Positions 35,539-43,966 of a stretch of DNA of 64,000 bases are shown here, one piece after another. The notes beneath the pieces were generated by a model. It saw only the letters and a program-made list of their open reading frames with translations, did not search any database and was not told where the DNA came from. This DNA is from Sulfurovum sp. (GTDB lineage Bacteria; Campylobacterota; Campylobacteria; Campylobacterales; Sulfurovaceae). How positions within the stretch are numbered: the stretch's first letter is position 1; each line of letters opens with the position of its first letter. The stretch is taken from contig NVUY01000011.1 of assembly GCA_002733215.1 (NCBI GenBank), positions 1 to 64,000 on the forward strand. The letters are read 5' to 3'. Position numbers and translations under genes: made by a program.

Positions 35539-36645
35539 ATGCCTTATCAGCAAAAGAACACTGTCTCTTCTCTCCGCATTCCTGATTTTCAAGATAAAGC
35601 GACAAAAGAAAAATTTAATGAATGGATGATCAAGTCAAGTACACTACAGATACGACTTGTATCTGCACTCACAGGCTTACTCTATATGATTGCTGCACTC
35701 ATAAACAGCTTGATCATATCAGGTGAAATTTTATCCCTCATGGTTACCATACACCTCTACGTTATGCCTCCATTTCTCTTTTTGATCTCTCTTATGACAT
35801 TTAAAAAAGATCTCTACAGACTCTTCATCTTTCTACTGATCATAGCTCCCATAGCAGCGACTATAGGAAACTTGTTTATCACTTCAAAATTGGAAGATCC
35901 AGCACTCTATATGACAGAACTCTATCTTATTATATTTTGGATATTTACTGTTTCTGGACTGCGCTTATGGGAGGCAACCATCTCTGCCATGACTACCGTT
36001 ATAGTTATTTTTATTGTAACCTACTTTTTCTTCTCTCTTTCATTAGAATCTTTTGTCATGCACTCTTTCTGGATGCTTGCCTCATTCTCTTTTGGTTTCT
36101 TAGGTGCGTATCTTTTGGATAGATCCTATAAAGAAGTGTTTTCTACTCATGAACAGCTCATACACTTAGCAATGACCGATAAACTGACCGGTTTGTATAA
36201 TCGTGCAAAACTGGATGAGCTGCTGCAAAATGAATTAGATCGTGCGGAGCAATTTCATCATACCTTCGGACTGGTCATTATGGATCTAGATCATTTTAAG
36301 GAGATCAATGACACGTACGGACATCAGGCTGGTGATACTGTCTTGAGAGAAGTCAGTCAACTCGTCACGGAAGGACTCCGTCCAAAAGATAAAGTGGTTC
36401 GTTGGGGTGGTGAAGAGTTCCTGCTTATCTGTGCAGAAACCGATCAGAAAGAAGTGTTGGAACGTGTTAAAAAACTTTGTCTAAAGATAGAACAACATCG
36501 CTTTTCTATCCCTGCCGGGATCACGGCAAGTTTTGGTCTCACGCAGTCCAGTAAAGGTGATACGATCGATTCTGTTATTAAAAGAGCCGATGATGCACTG
36601 TATTTGGCGAAAAACAGTGGCAGGAATCGTATAGAATTTCTCTAA
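35539..36645 (+). CDS. membrane diguanylate cyclase (GGDEF domain)
   Basis: A 368-residue protein with about six membrane helices (residues 38-195) acting as the sensor part and a C-terminal GGDEF domain (about 205-368). The active site is GGEEF at 290-294, and RPKD at 281-284 is the inhibitory I-site five residues before it, so it is probably active and feedback-inhibited by c-di-GMP. DKLTGLYNRAKLDE and LDHFKEINDTYGHQAGD are the usual family motifs. The signal sensed is unknown. An AAGGAG site lies before the ATG. It ends convergently to the FtsH-like gene. Confidence 0.93.
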   Translation: MPYQQKNTVSSLRIPDFQDKATKEKFNEWMIKSSTLQIRLVSALTGLLYMIAALINSLIISGEILSLMVTIHLYVMPPFLFLISLMTFKKDLYRLFIFLLIIAPIAATIGNLFITSKLEDPALYMTELYLIIFWIFTVSGLRLWEATISAMTTVIVIFIVTYFFFSLSLESFVMHSFWMLASFSFGFLGAYLLDRSYKEVFSTHEQLIHLAMTDKLTGLYNRAKLDELLQNELDRAEQFHHTFGLVIMDLDHFKEINDTYGHQAGDTVLREVSQLVTEGLRPKDKVVRWGGEEFLLICAETDQKEVLERVKKLCLKIEQHRFSIPAGITASFGLTQSSKGDTIDSVIKRADDALYLAKNSGRNRIEFL

Positions 36646-36710
36646 GAAATGCGTTTATTATGCTTTATCATATTTAAAAATCCAGAAAAAAAAGTATCAG
36701 AAAAAAATTA

Positions 36711-36734
36711 TGTACAATCATATTTTATTGTACA
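36711..36734. terminator. hairpin between convergent genes
   Basis: TGTACAAT (36711-36718) pairs with ATTGTACA (36727-36734) around an 8-base loop, midway between the convergent diguanylate cyclase and FtsH-like genes. The stem is AT-rich and no clear T-run follows, so its strength as a terminator is uncertain. Confidence 0.35.
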
Positions 36735-36778
36735 AGAATGATATAAAAACCGATACCGTTTTTTTCTTATCATTTCGC

Positions 36779-38128
36779 CTATAAACTGTCAGGAATCTTA
36801 TGTGTGATCTTTGTTTTTCCTATGATCTTGGAAAGTGCATCACTCTCAACGATCTCCTGCTCTATCAACTTGAGTGCCAATGCCTCGATGATACTCCAAT
36901 GTGCCTCTACCAATTTGTCTGTATGTTCTTTGGCTACATGTATCCAATGTAAAAACCTTTTCTCGATCTGCTGGCTTAAAAAATAATTATCCAGTACAGA
37001 GATAGAATCAATATTGATAAAGCCCAGTTCTTTGTCCATACCAAGATTTGTAATGGCTGCATAGACTTGCAGTGAAGCTTGTGAGAGATCATTGACCGCC
37101 CCGCTGTCCATATGTGTTTCTCCTGCTTTTTTGATCTTTGCCACACGTCCGGCAAGTAAAACACAGACATCATTAAATAACTCTTCTTTTGTGACATTCG
37201 ACAGTTCATCATCTGCATTATAAGAGACAAAACCAAGCATTTTACTTCTTGGGGCAATGGTGACCTGTTCTATCTTAATATGTGGCAGAAGAAGCGAAGA
37301 GAGTACAGCATGGGATGCTTCATGGTAGGCTGTCATTTCCATTTCTTTTTCAAGATCTTTCACCATCTGTTTTTCGATCTTGTGTCCGTATTTGATGATG
37401 TTGATCTGTTCGATGAGTATCTCTTCTGTGATCATCTCTTTTCCCTGTTCCACCACATTCAAGACAGCCATACGCCCTAGTCTCTCAAGTTCCAGGGCAC
37501 TCATACCCGTAATGTACCGTACGATCCGTTCAATATCGATCTCTGGATCATGCGGTTTTTTCAGTATCTTCTCGATGAAAAATCTTCTGGCATCTTTATC
37601 CAACTTTAAAACTTCAAGTAAAAAATCAAGTTTTTGGGCTCCTGTCAACACAGGATCTATGGCATCAAGGCTCTCAGCAGTAGCGATGGTAAATACCATC
37701 GCCTCCGTAGACTCCAACACTTTGGCGATATCCGAAAATGGCACATTGGTCACTGCGCCTTGTATAAGACCTTTGATATCTACATCTTCCAGGATCACTA
37801 CACAAGGGGCATGTTTGGAAGCGGTTTCATACACCTCTTTAATGTATTCAAGCTCAAAAAGCCTGGAACCTGATATTTCATAATAAGGGAGTTTTGCCTC
37901 TTTGGCAAATGCTTTGGCCAGCATACTTTTACCTACGCTAACAGGACCATAGATAAGTAAACCTTTGGGTGGAGGCGTATCAAAACGTTCAAGTGTTTCC
38001 GGGTTTTTGACTATGTTATTGATCGATCTGAGACGTTCTTTGATCTGTTTATGTCCAACAATATCATTAAAACCTATTGTAGAAGTATTGATTTGCGGGG
38101 TATCTGTAGATTTTTTTCTTGCCATCAT
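36779..38128 (-). CDS. FtsH-like AAA/M41 protein without membrane segments
   Basis: A 449-residue protein with an AAA domain (about 20-210) and an M41 zinc peptidase domain (about 262-445), but no N-terminal transmembrane helices, unlike FtsH (about 630 residues). Walker A is GPVSVGKS (61-68), and the Walker B region VVILEDVD has the acidic pair. The second region of homology, normally RPGRFDR, reads TGAQKLDFLLEV, so the usual arginine fingers are missing. The zinc site is kept: HEASH at 269-273 and Asp347 in GAVNDLSQAS. It is probably a cytosolic relative that works with another AAA partner or by non-standard hydrolysis. It is divergent from upp. Confidence 0.82.
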   Translation of the reverse strand: MMARKKSTDTPQINTSTIGFNDIVGHKQIKERLRSINNIVKNPETLERFDTPPPKGLLIYGPVSVGKSMLAKAFAKEAKLPYYEISGSRLFELEYIKEVYETASKHAPCVVILEDVDIKGLIQGAVTNVPFSDIAKVLESTEAMVFTIATAESLDAIDPVLTGAQKLDFLLEVLKLDKDARRFFIEKILKKPHDPEIDIERIVRYITGMSALELERLGRMAVLNVVEQGKEMITEEILIEQINIIKYGHKIEKQMVKDLEKEMEMTAYHEASHAVLSSLLLPHIKIEQVTIAPRSKMLGFVSYNADDELSNVTKEELFNDVCVLLAGRVAKIKKAGETHMDSGAVNDLSQASLQVYAAITNLGMDKELGFINIDSISVLDNYFLSQQIEKRFLHWIHVAKEHTDKLVEAHWSIIEALALKLIEQEIVESDALSKIIGKTKITHKIPDSL

Positions 38129-38208
38129 CTAACCTTTAACATTCAATAGTTACTCTTATTCTAACATAACTCACAACAAGTAGGTATAATAAAAGAAAAA
38201 GGTGCATT

Positions 38209-38832
38209 ATGATCCATGAACTTTCCAATCCTGTTGTAAAGACCTTGTTAAACCATTTAAGAGAGACAAAAACAGATGCTTTGCGTTTTCGGCATATAGT
38301 TCAGGAATTAACACGACTACTTGCCTATGAAGCCCTTAGCTCAGAATCACTTGAAGAACAGGCTATCAGCACATGGCAGGGTGAAAAGTCATTTGGTTTT
38401 ATCAAAGAGGTAGATCTTCTTTTTGTCACTATTCTACGTGCAGGACTTCCTATGATAGAGTCTGTTACTGCCCTATTCCCCCAATCATCTTCCGGGTTTT
38501 TAGCCATGAAACGTGATGAAAAAACCCATCAGAGTGTACTTTATTATGACCGTATACCCGAATGTCAAGGTAAAACAGTCATACTCGTTGACCCCATGGT
38601 CGCCACTGCGGGGTCACTCTGTGATGCCATCTCTGTCATCCGATCCAAAGCACCCAAAAAAATTATTTCACTTAACCTAATAGGTTCCCCGGAAGGGATG
38701 AGAATTTTGGAACAAAAACATCCTGATATCGATATATATATTGCCCACATAGATGAAAAACTGAACGAAAGTATGTTTATTATACCGGGATTGGGAGATG
38801 CCGGTGACCGCTCTTATAATACAGAGGGATAA
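38209..38832 (+). CDS. upp: uracil phosphoribosyltransferase
   Basis: A 207-residue salvage enzyme that makes UMP from uracil and PRPP in the cytosol. It has FVTILRAGLPMIESV near residue 66, VLYYDRIPE near 111, and the PRPP-binding loop VILVDPMVATAGSLCDAI near 124. IPGLGDAGDRSYNTEG at the C terminus is the uracil-binding end. The length is normal. Two hairpins follow the stop. Confidence 0.95.
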   Translation: MIHELSNPVVKTLLNHLRETKTDALRFRHIVQELTRLLAYEALSSESLEEQAISTWQGEKSFGFIKEVDLLFVTILRAGLPMIESVTALFPQSSSGFLAMKRDEKTHQSVLYYDRIPECQGKTVILVDPMVATAGSLCDAISVIRSKAPKKIISLNLIGSPEGMRILEQKHPDIDIYIAHIDEKLNESMFIIPGLGDAGDRSYNTEG

Positions 38833-38852
38833 AACTAACTAGCTCTTTGAAC

Positions 38853-38906
38853 ATTGGAGAAACGGAAAACTCCAATAATACTTACCCTTTAATGGGGATA
38901 AGTATT
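38853..38906. terminator. two hairpins between upp and dps
   Basis: ATTGGAG (38853-38859) pairs with CTCCAAT (38870-38876). Next, AATACTTACCC (38877-38887) pairs with GGGGATAAGTATT (38894-38906), apart from one unpaired base. They lie between the convergent upp and dps genes and probably end transcription from both sides. Confidence 0.55.
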
Positions 38907-38916
38907 TAAAAAGAGA

Positions 38917-39354
38917 CTATTTAAGCATAGCCCCGAGGATCCAAAGTTCCTTTTCATAACCTGCTACATTATCATCAGCAAAGGCAGCTGTTGTTTTATC
39001 GCCTGCTTTTTCTGCTGCATCACTTAAAGCAGAGAAGCTTTTAAGAAGGTACTCAAAGTCAGCAATGATATTTTTAACGATTTTCTTTGATGTGAAAGAA
39101 TCACCACTCTCTTCTTTTATGTTTGTAGCCTTTTGCAATTCACTCATCGTCAAGTGTGGTTTTCCACCCAGTTGAATAACACGTTCAGCCGTATCATCAT
39201 AAAGTGTTGACATAGAATTATAAATTGACTCTGTATGTGCATGTACAGGGTTAAAATCCATACCTTTTACATTCCAGTGGTAGTTGTGTAATTTGATATA
39301 CAGTGCATGACTGTCAGCTTGTAATTGTTTTAATTGTGAAACGACTTTACTCAT
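38917..39354 (-). CDS. dps: Dps/ferritin-like stress protein
   Basis: A 145-residue ferritin-fold protein. It carries the Dps ferroxidase motif in LYIKLHNYHWNVKGMDFNPVHAHTESIYNSMSTLYDDTAERV (about 18-60), including His and Asp ligands at the dimer interface. It should form a 12-subunit shell that oxidises and stores iron with peroxide, protecting DNA. AAGGA lies before the ATG. The catalase gene lies just upstream on the same strand with an 80-base gap, forming an oxidative-stress pair. Confidence 0.92.
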   Translation of the reverse strand: MSKVVSQLKQLQADSHALYIKLHNYHWNVKGMDFNPVHAHTESIYNSMSTLYDDTAERVIQLGGKPHLTMSELQKATNIKEESGDSFTSKKIVKNIIADFEYLLKSFSALSDAAEKAGDKTTAAFADDNVAGYEKELWILGAMLK

Positions 39355-39433
39355 ATTTTTTCCTTAAATTAATGTGTATGAAGTATAAGATATTTATACT
39401 TAAATATCTTATACTTTCTCTCCATAGTATGGG

Positions 39434-40876
39434 TTAAAGGCTTATGCCTAAATGTTTAGCAATTCTCTCGCCATAAGACTTGTCTGCAGCGACAAAATAG
39501 CTTAACTGCAATCTTACGATCTCTTCAGGTACACCTGCCATCGCATTGGCTATATTTTCTACGAGATCAGCTTGTTCACTGGCTTCCATAATACGGTATA
39601 AATCACCAGCTTGTGCTGTATCTGCTTCAAGTGATGTATCATAAGCAAACCTGTCTGCATTCCCGTCTATCTTAAGTTCGGGCTCATTACTGTTGTTTGT
39701 TTGTGCCACAGAAGCAAAATGACTAGGCTCGTAGTGTGTACTTGCTCCACCATTAGCATCGTGTCTCATGGTTCCATTTCTGTAATTGTTGCTTACTTCA
39801 TTTTTAGGCTTGTTTACAGGTAATGAGTTGTAATTCACACCCAAACGGTAACGCTGTGTATCAGGGTATGAGAAAAGCCTTCCCTGTAGCATCTTGTCCG
39901 GAGAAAAAGAAATACCCGGTACCTTATTTGACGGTGAAAATGCAGATTGCTCTACTTCAGCAAAATAATTCTCAGGATTTCTATTCATCTCCAATACACC
40001 TACTTCAATCAGCGGATAATCACCATGCGGCCATACTTTGGTGACATCAAAGGGATTGATATGATAGTCATTTGCCTCAAGTTCAGGCATGATCTGTACA
40101 GACATCGTCCACTTTGGAAAATCTCCGTCTTTGATGGCATTAAACAGATCTTCAGTTGCGTAGTCAGGGTTCTCTCCTGCAAGTTTAGTCGCTTCATCTG
40201 CTCTTAATGTGTGGTTACCCTGTTGTGTCTTAAGATGAAACTTCACCCAAAAACGTTCATTTTCTGCATTGATAAAACTATAAGTATGACTTCCATAACC
40301 ATTCATTTTTCTATATCCGTTCGGTGTACCACGATTAGAAAATAGTGTGGTTAGCTGATGAAGTGACTCAGGGGTTTTGGACCAAAAGTCCCATTTCATT
40401 GTGTTTGAAGGTATGTTTGAATCCGGTAATCTCTTTTGTGTATGTATAAAATCAGGGAACTTCATCGCATCACGTATAAAAAAGACCGGGGTATTGTTAC
40501 CAACCAGATCCCAGTTACCTTCATCTGTATAAAACTTTGTTGCAAAACCTCTGGGGTCTCTAGCCGTATCAGCTGAGCCTCTTTCACCACCTACTGTAGA
40601 AAAGCGTGTAAATGTTTCTGTTACTTTGCCTACTTCTGCAAAGATAGATGCCTTTGTGTATGCTGTAATGTCATGAGTGACTGTAAATGTCCCGTGTGCT
40701 CCAGCTCCCTTTGCATGTACTATACGCTCAGGTATCTCTTCTCTGTCAAAATGTGCCAACTTTTCCATAAGTTGTACATCTTGCATAAGTACCGGTCCTC
40801 TTGAACCTGCGGTCATTGAATTTTGATTGTCTTCTACTTCACGTCCATTTGCCATTGTTAAGATTTTCTTTTTCAT
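39434..40876 (-). CDS. katA: haem catalase
   Basis: From ATG 40876, with AAAGGA upstream, this has 480 residues; an in-frame TTG 6 bases earlier is less likely. It is a small-subunit monofunctional catalase: FDREEIPERIVHAKGAGAHG holds the catalytic His (about residue 56), FSTVGGERGSADTARDPRGFATKFYT is the distal haem region, NTPVFFIRDAMKFPDFIH holds the distal Asn, and RLFSYPDTQRYRLG near 340 contains the haem-ligating Tyr. No signal peptide. It decomposes hydrogen peroxide in the cytosol. Two Fur/PerR-like palindromes lie upstream, fitting peroxide control. Confidence 0.96.
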   Translation of the reverse strand: MKKKILTMANGREVEDNQNSMTAGSRGPVLMQDVQLMEKLAHFDREEIPERIVHAKGAGAHGTFTVTHDITAYTKASIFAEVGKVTETFTRFSTVGGERGSADTARDPRGFATKFYTDEGNWDLVGNNTPVFFIRDAMKFPDFIHTQKRLPDSNIPSNTMKWDFWSKTPESLHQLTTLFSNRGTPNGYRKMNGYGSHTYSFINAENERFWVKFHLKTQQGNHTLRADEATKLAGENPDYATEDLFNAIKDGDFPKWTMSVQIMPELEANDYHINPFDVTKVWPHGDYPLIEVGVLEMNRNPENYFAEVEQSAFSPSNKVPGISFSPDKMLQGRLFSYPDTQRYRLGVNYNSLPVNKPKNEVSNNYRNGTMRHDANGGASTHYEPSHFASVAQTNNSNEPELKIDGNADRFAYDTSLEADTAQAGDLYRIMEASEQADLVENIANAMAGVPEEIVRLQLSYFVAADKSYGERIAKHLGISL

Positions 40877-40900
40877 CTTCAATCCTTTTATATTTGTAGA

Positions 40901-40974
40901 GGATAATTTTTATCCACAAGAAATTATAGACAATCTAAACTTAAAAGATAATAATTATCCTTTAAGTTTAGATT
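40901..40974 (-). promoter_or_regulatory. two Fur/PerR-like palindromes upstream of katA
   Basis: GGATAATTTTTATCC (40901-40915) is a perfect 6-3-6 palindrome. A 43-bp palindrome at 40932-40974 has 20 of 21 base pairs matching around a central A, with core GATAATAATTATC. GATAAT/ATTATC half-sites are the Fur/PerR family form. They lie 25-98 bases before the katA start, where a repressor could act. PerR control of katA is known in Campylobacter; applying it here is inference. Confidence 0.55.
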
Positions 40975-41378
40975 CTTGAGACGAATAGCCGTAGCTATTT
41001 AACGAAAAAGTGTGGAGAAGATGGTAAAAAGATGTAATTTGTAGCCGATTGAGCACTGATCCGACAGACCCCTAGAGAGGTGCAGATACTTGTACTATAC
41101 AATTTATTCCCAATGCTATGATTTGTGGGTTTACTTGAGCCTAAAGTAAATCGAACAAAAAACCTTTGTTGCTCTCTTTTTTGCTGCTTACCCGTTGTGC
41201 CAAGTGATCCACAGGTTCAGGGGTAATTACATTTTCACTTTTCATAAGAGATGATAACATATGGGTTCCTTGACAAGCCTATAGGTTCATAATGAGATTT
41301 ATTTTGTTTTTTTATTATGTTGCTAAGAGAAGTAGGAGTATAATATATAGTATAGGTACTCACAAAGGACTCCAAAAC
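40975..41378. other. intergenic region between katA and the phosphate transporter
   Basis: About 400 bases without a large gene. It contains a candidate 39-residue gene on the minus strand (41141-41260, listed separately). A TATAAT at 41339-41344 may be the -10 element for the phosphate transporter. The part from 40981 to 41100 is richer in G and C than its surroundings and carries a short open minus-strand frame, but I could not assign it to anything. Confidence 0.5.
41141..41260 (-). CDS. candidate 39-residue protein upstream of katA
   Basis: A short frame from ATG 41260 with AAGGA 6 bases upstream. The sequence is MLSSLMKSENVITPEPVDHL followed by a basic, serine-rich stretch and a hydrophobic end GFLFDLL. 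No membrane helix or known domain. It faces the same way as katA, about 265 bases upstream of it. The good ribosome binding site is the main support; its size means it could be chance. Confidence 0.35.
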   Translation of the reverse strand: MLSSLMKSENVITPEPVDHLAQRVSSKKESNKGFLFDLL

Positions 41379-43013
41379 ATGGAAATGATACAAACAATCA
41401 AAAAGTTGGAAAAAGAGGCTAGAAAAAGTAGCGGCATAGATTTTATAAAGTTGGGACTTGGACTCTTTTTTATGGTTGCTGTTTTAACCTATAGTTTTCT
41501 AAGTACAGGCGGCATACCAAATAATCTCTTTTTGGCGATTGCAGCACTCTTTGGTGCCTATATGGCGATGAACATAGGGGCCAATGATGTTGCCAACAAT
41601 GTAGGACCGGCAGTGGGGTCAAAAGCGCTTACCATGGGTGGTGCCATTGTCATAGCAGCTATCTTTGAAGCAGCCGGTGCATTTATCGCAGGTGGAGATG
41701 TGATCAAGACCATTAAAAAAGGTATCATTGACATTGATGCTTTTGGCGGCAATGTCGACCCATTTATCTGGGCAATGATGGCAGCACTTCTCTCTGCAGC
41801 ACTCTGGCTGAACTTTGCAACGATGATGAAAGCACCGGTCTCAACCACACACTCCATCGTCGGCGGTGTCATGGGTGCAGGTATTGCGGCAGCCGGCTTC
41901 AGCATAGTCGCATGGGGAACGATGGCTAAAATCGCTGCATCATGGGTCATCTCACCAATTCTTGGCGGTGTGATCGCTGCCCTCTTCCTCTATGCTATTA
42001 AAAAATCAATAATATATAAAGAAGACAAAATTTCTGCAGCTAAAAAATGGGTACCTGTTTTTGTAGCCATTATGTCCTGGGCCTTTGTGACCTACCTCAC
42101 ACTCAAAGGCTTAAAAAAGATCTGGCCTTCCATCGTTGATGTGTTAGTCTTTCTTCCTCATGCAGAAAAACCTTCTTTTCTTGTAGCCGCCATTTTTGGA
42201 TTACTCGTTGCGGTGATCGTCTATATGATAGTAAAGAAAACAGTTGCCCATAGAGCCAATGATCTTGAAAACACCAGAGACGGCATCAACATGTTATTTA
42301 CCGTACCTTTGATCTTTGCAGCAGCACTTTTAAGTTTTGCACACGGTGCCAATGATGTCGCCAATGCTATTGGTCCCCTGGCGGCGATCAATGATGCCGT
42401 CATGACCGGCGGTATTTCGGACAAAGCAGGTATTCCTTTCTGGGTGATGGCCGTTGGTGCGATTGGTATCGCTCTTGGTCTTGCCCTTTACGGGCCAAAG
42501 CTTATCAAGACTGTAGGTTCTGAGATCACAGAACTCGACCAGATGAGAGCATTTTCTGTTGCCATGGCAGCATCTATTACGGTGATCATCGCTTCACAGC
42601 TTGGGCTTCCTGTCTCATCAACACATATTGCTGTGGGTGGTATCTTTGGTGTTGGGTTTCTAAGAGAGTATTTGGAAGCAAAAAAAGAGAAGTCGATCAT
42701 CACAGATGAACAAGAGACACTCCATGATGAGAAAAAATCATTAAAAGCTTACAAAAATGAACTTAAAACACTGGAAGAAAAATCTGGAAAAAGCAAAGCA
42801 GACTATATGAGGGTCGTTGATCTCTATAAGATGATCGATGAAGAAGAAGAGATGATCAAAAGTGCCAAAAAGCAGTTAAAGAGTGCAGAAAAGATCAAGT
42901 ATGTAAAAAGAGATGCAGTGAAAAAGATCATTGCTGCCTGGGTGATCACCGTACCTGCTGCAGCAATACTTTCCGCAGGCATATTCTTTATGATCAAAGG
43001 TATTGTACTTTAA
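41379..43013 (+). CDS. PiT-family inorganic phosphate transporter
   Basis: From ATG 41379, with AAAGGA upstream, this has 544 residues. It has two inverted family signatures, GANDVANNVGPAVGSKALT near residue 63 and HGANDVANAIGPLAA near 324, which are the phosphate/sodium or proton binding repeats. About 11 membrane helices. Unusually, a charged coiled coil of about 80 residues (about 430-510, DEQETLHDEKKSLKAYKNEL onwards) lies before the last helix and may be a regulatory cytosolic arm. Two polyphosphate kinase genes follow on the same strand. Confidence 0.92.
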   Translation: MEMIQTIKKLEKEARKSSGIDFIKLGLGLFFMVAVLTYSFLSTGGIPNNLFLAIAALFGAYMAMNIGANDVANNVGPAVGSKALTMGGAIVIAAIFEAAGAFIAGGDVIKTIKKGIIDIDAFGGNVDPFIWAMMAALLSAALWLNFATMMKAPVSTTHSIVGGVMGAGIAAAGFSIVAWGTMAKIAASWVISPILGGVIAALFLYAIKKSIIYKEDKISAAKKWVPVFVAIMSWAFVTYLTLKGLKKIWPSIVDVLVFLPHAEKPSFLVAAIFGLLVAVIVYMIVKKTVAHRANDLENTRDGINMLFTVPLIFAAALLSFAHGANDVANAIGPLAAINDAVMTGGISDKAGIPFWVMAVGAIGIALGLALYGPKLIKTVGSEITELDQMRAFSVAMAASITVIIASQLGLPVSSTHIAVGGIFGVGFLREYLEAKKEKSIITDEQETLHDEKKSLKAYKNELKTLEEKSGKSKADYMRVVDLYKMIDEEEEMIKSAKKQLKSAEKIKYVKRDAVKKIIAAWVITVPAAAILSAGIFFMIKGIVL

Positions 43014-43053
43014 CAGATGGGCACCTCAAATAAAATTAAAATAAGGAAAAATA

Positions 43054-43950
43054 ATGACAGAAAATAATGAAAAAGTGATAGAGATAGACGGTGACGTAAT
43101 CTCACTGGATGAATTGATCAATGTATTTAAAGAAGCAAAGGTTGAGAAAAGTACAGTGAACAAGGCAGCGAAAAAAAGAAAAGATGAGCAGCAGTTAAAA
43201 CCTTATCAGGCAGAACTTATCAAACTTCAAAGACATATAGAAGAGACCAATCAAAAGATGATCATCCTTTTTGAAGGTCGTGATGCAGCAGGAAAAGGCG
43301 GAACCATTAGAAGGGTGACGCGATATATGAATGAGAAACATTATCGTATCGTTGCACTTGGAAAACCGACAGAAGAACAAAAGACCCAATGGTTCTACCA
43401 AAAATATATCTCGCACTTTCCAAGAGGCGGAGAGATCGTTCTCTTTGACAGAAGCTGGTACAACAGAGCTATGGTAGAGTCTGTTTTCGGATTTTGTACC
43501 CAAAGGGAGTATGATGACTTCATGAAAGGTGTTAAAGGATTTGAAAAAGATCTTACACGTCAAGGTATTATACTTATCAAGCTCTATTTCTCTGTGACAA
43601 AAGATGAGCAGGCCAGAAGATTTGAGAGAAGAAAAACAGACCCGCTCAGACAATGGAAACTCAGTGAGATAGACGTACAGGCTCAAGATAAATGGGATGA
43701 GTTCACAGACACAAAATATAATATGATCAAACAAACACACTCCCACAATGCTCCCTGGACAGTGATACGTTCAAATGACAAGCAGAAGGCAAGATATGAA
43801 GCACTGAAGGTCATCATTAATTCAGTCAATTATGAAGGTAGAGATGAGAATCTTGATTATACACTTGATCCGGAGGTCGTCATTTCAGGGGCAAGAGAGA
43901 TAGAGATCATGGATGCACAGAGAAGTAAAAGCGGAAAGTTCATAGGATAA
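43054..43950 (+). CDS. ppk2: polyphosphate kinase 2 family protein (first copy)
   Basis: A 298-residue single-domain PPK2. Walker A is FEGRDAAGKGGTIRRV (73-88), the lid motif FDRSWYNRAMVE lies at 131-142, and YFSVTKDEQARRFERRKTDPLRQWKLS near 188 is the usual phosphate-binding stretch. It uses polyphosphate to phosphorylate a nucleotide (ADP, GDP or AMP by subclass); the subclass is not decided here. The first 45 residues are charged and variable. It lies 40 bases after the phosphate transporter and 16 before the second copy. Confidence 0.93.
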   Translation: MTENNEKVIEIDGDVISLDELINVFKEAKVEKSTVNKAAKKRKDEQQLKPYQAELIKLQRHIEETNQKMIILFEGRDAAGKGGTIRRVTRYMNEKHYRIVALGKPTEEQKTQWFYQKYISHFPRGGEIVLFDRSWYNRAMVESVFGFCTQREYDDFMKGVKGFEKDLTRQGIILIKLYFSVTKDEQARRFERRKTDPLRQWKLSEIDVQAQDKWDEFTDTKYNMIKQTHSHNAPWTVIRSNDKQKARYEALKVIINSVNYEGRDENLDYTLDPEVVISGAREIEIMDAQRSKSGKFIG

Positions 43951-43966
43951 ACATCAAAGGAAAAAT

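Noticed and set aside
36711-36780. Possible CRISPR or attachment-like repeat between the diguanylate cyclase and FtsH-like genes
   Set aside because: It is only a single AT-rich hairpin, without repeated spacing or direct repeats.
40981-41100. Short minus-strand frame (GLSDQCSIGYKLHLFTIFS...) that might be a transposase fragment
   Set aside because: It is only about 30 codons long, has no recognisable motif or inverted repeats, and I could not tie it to any family.
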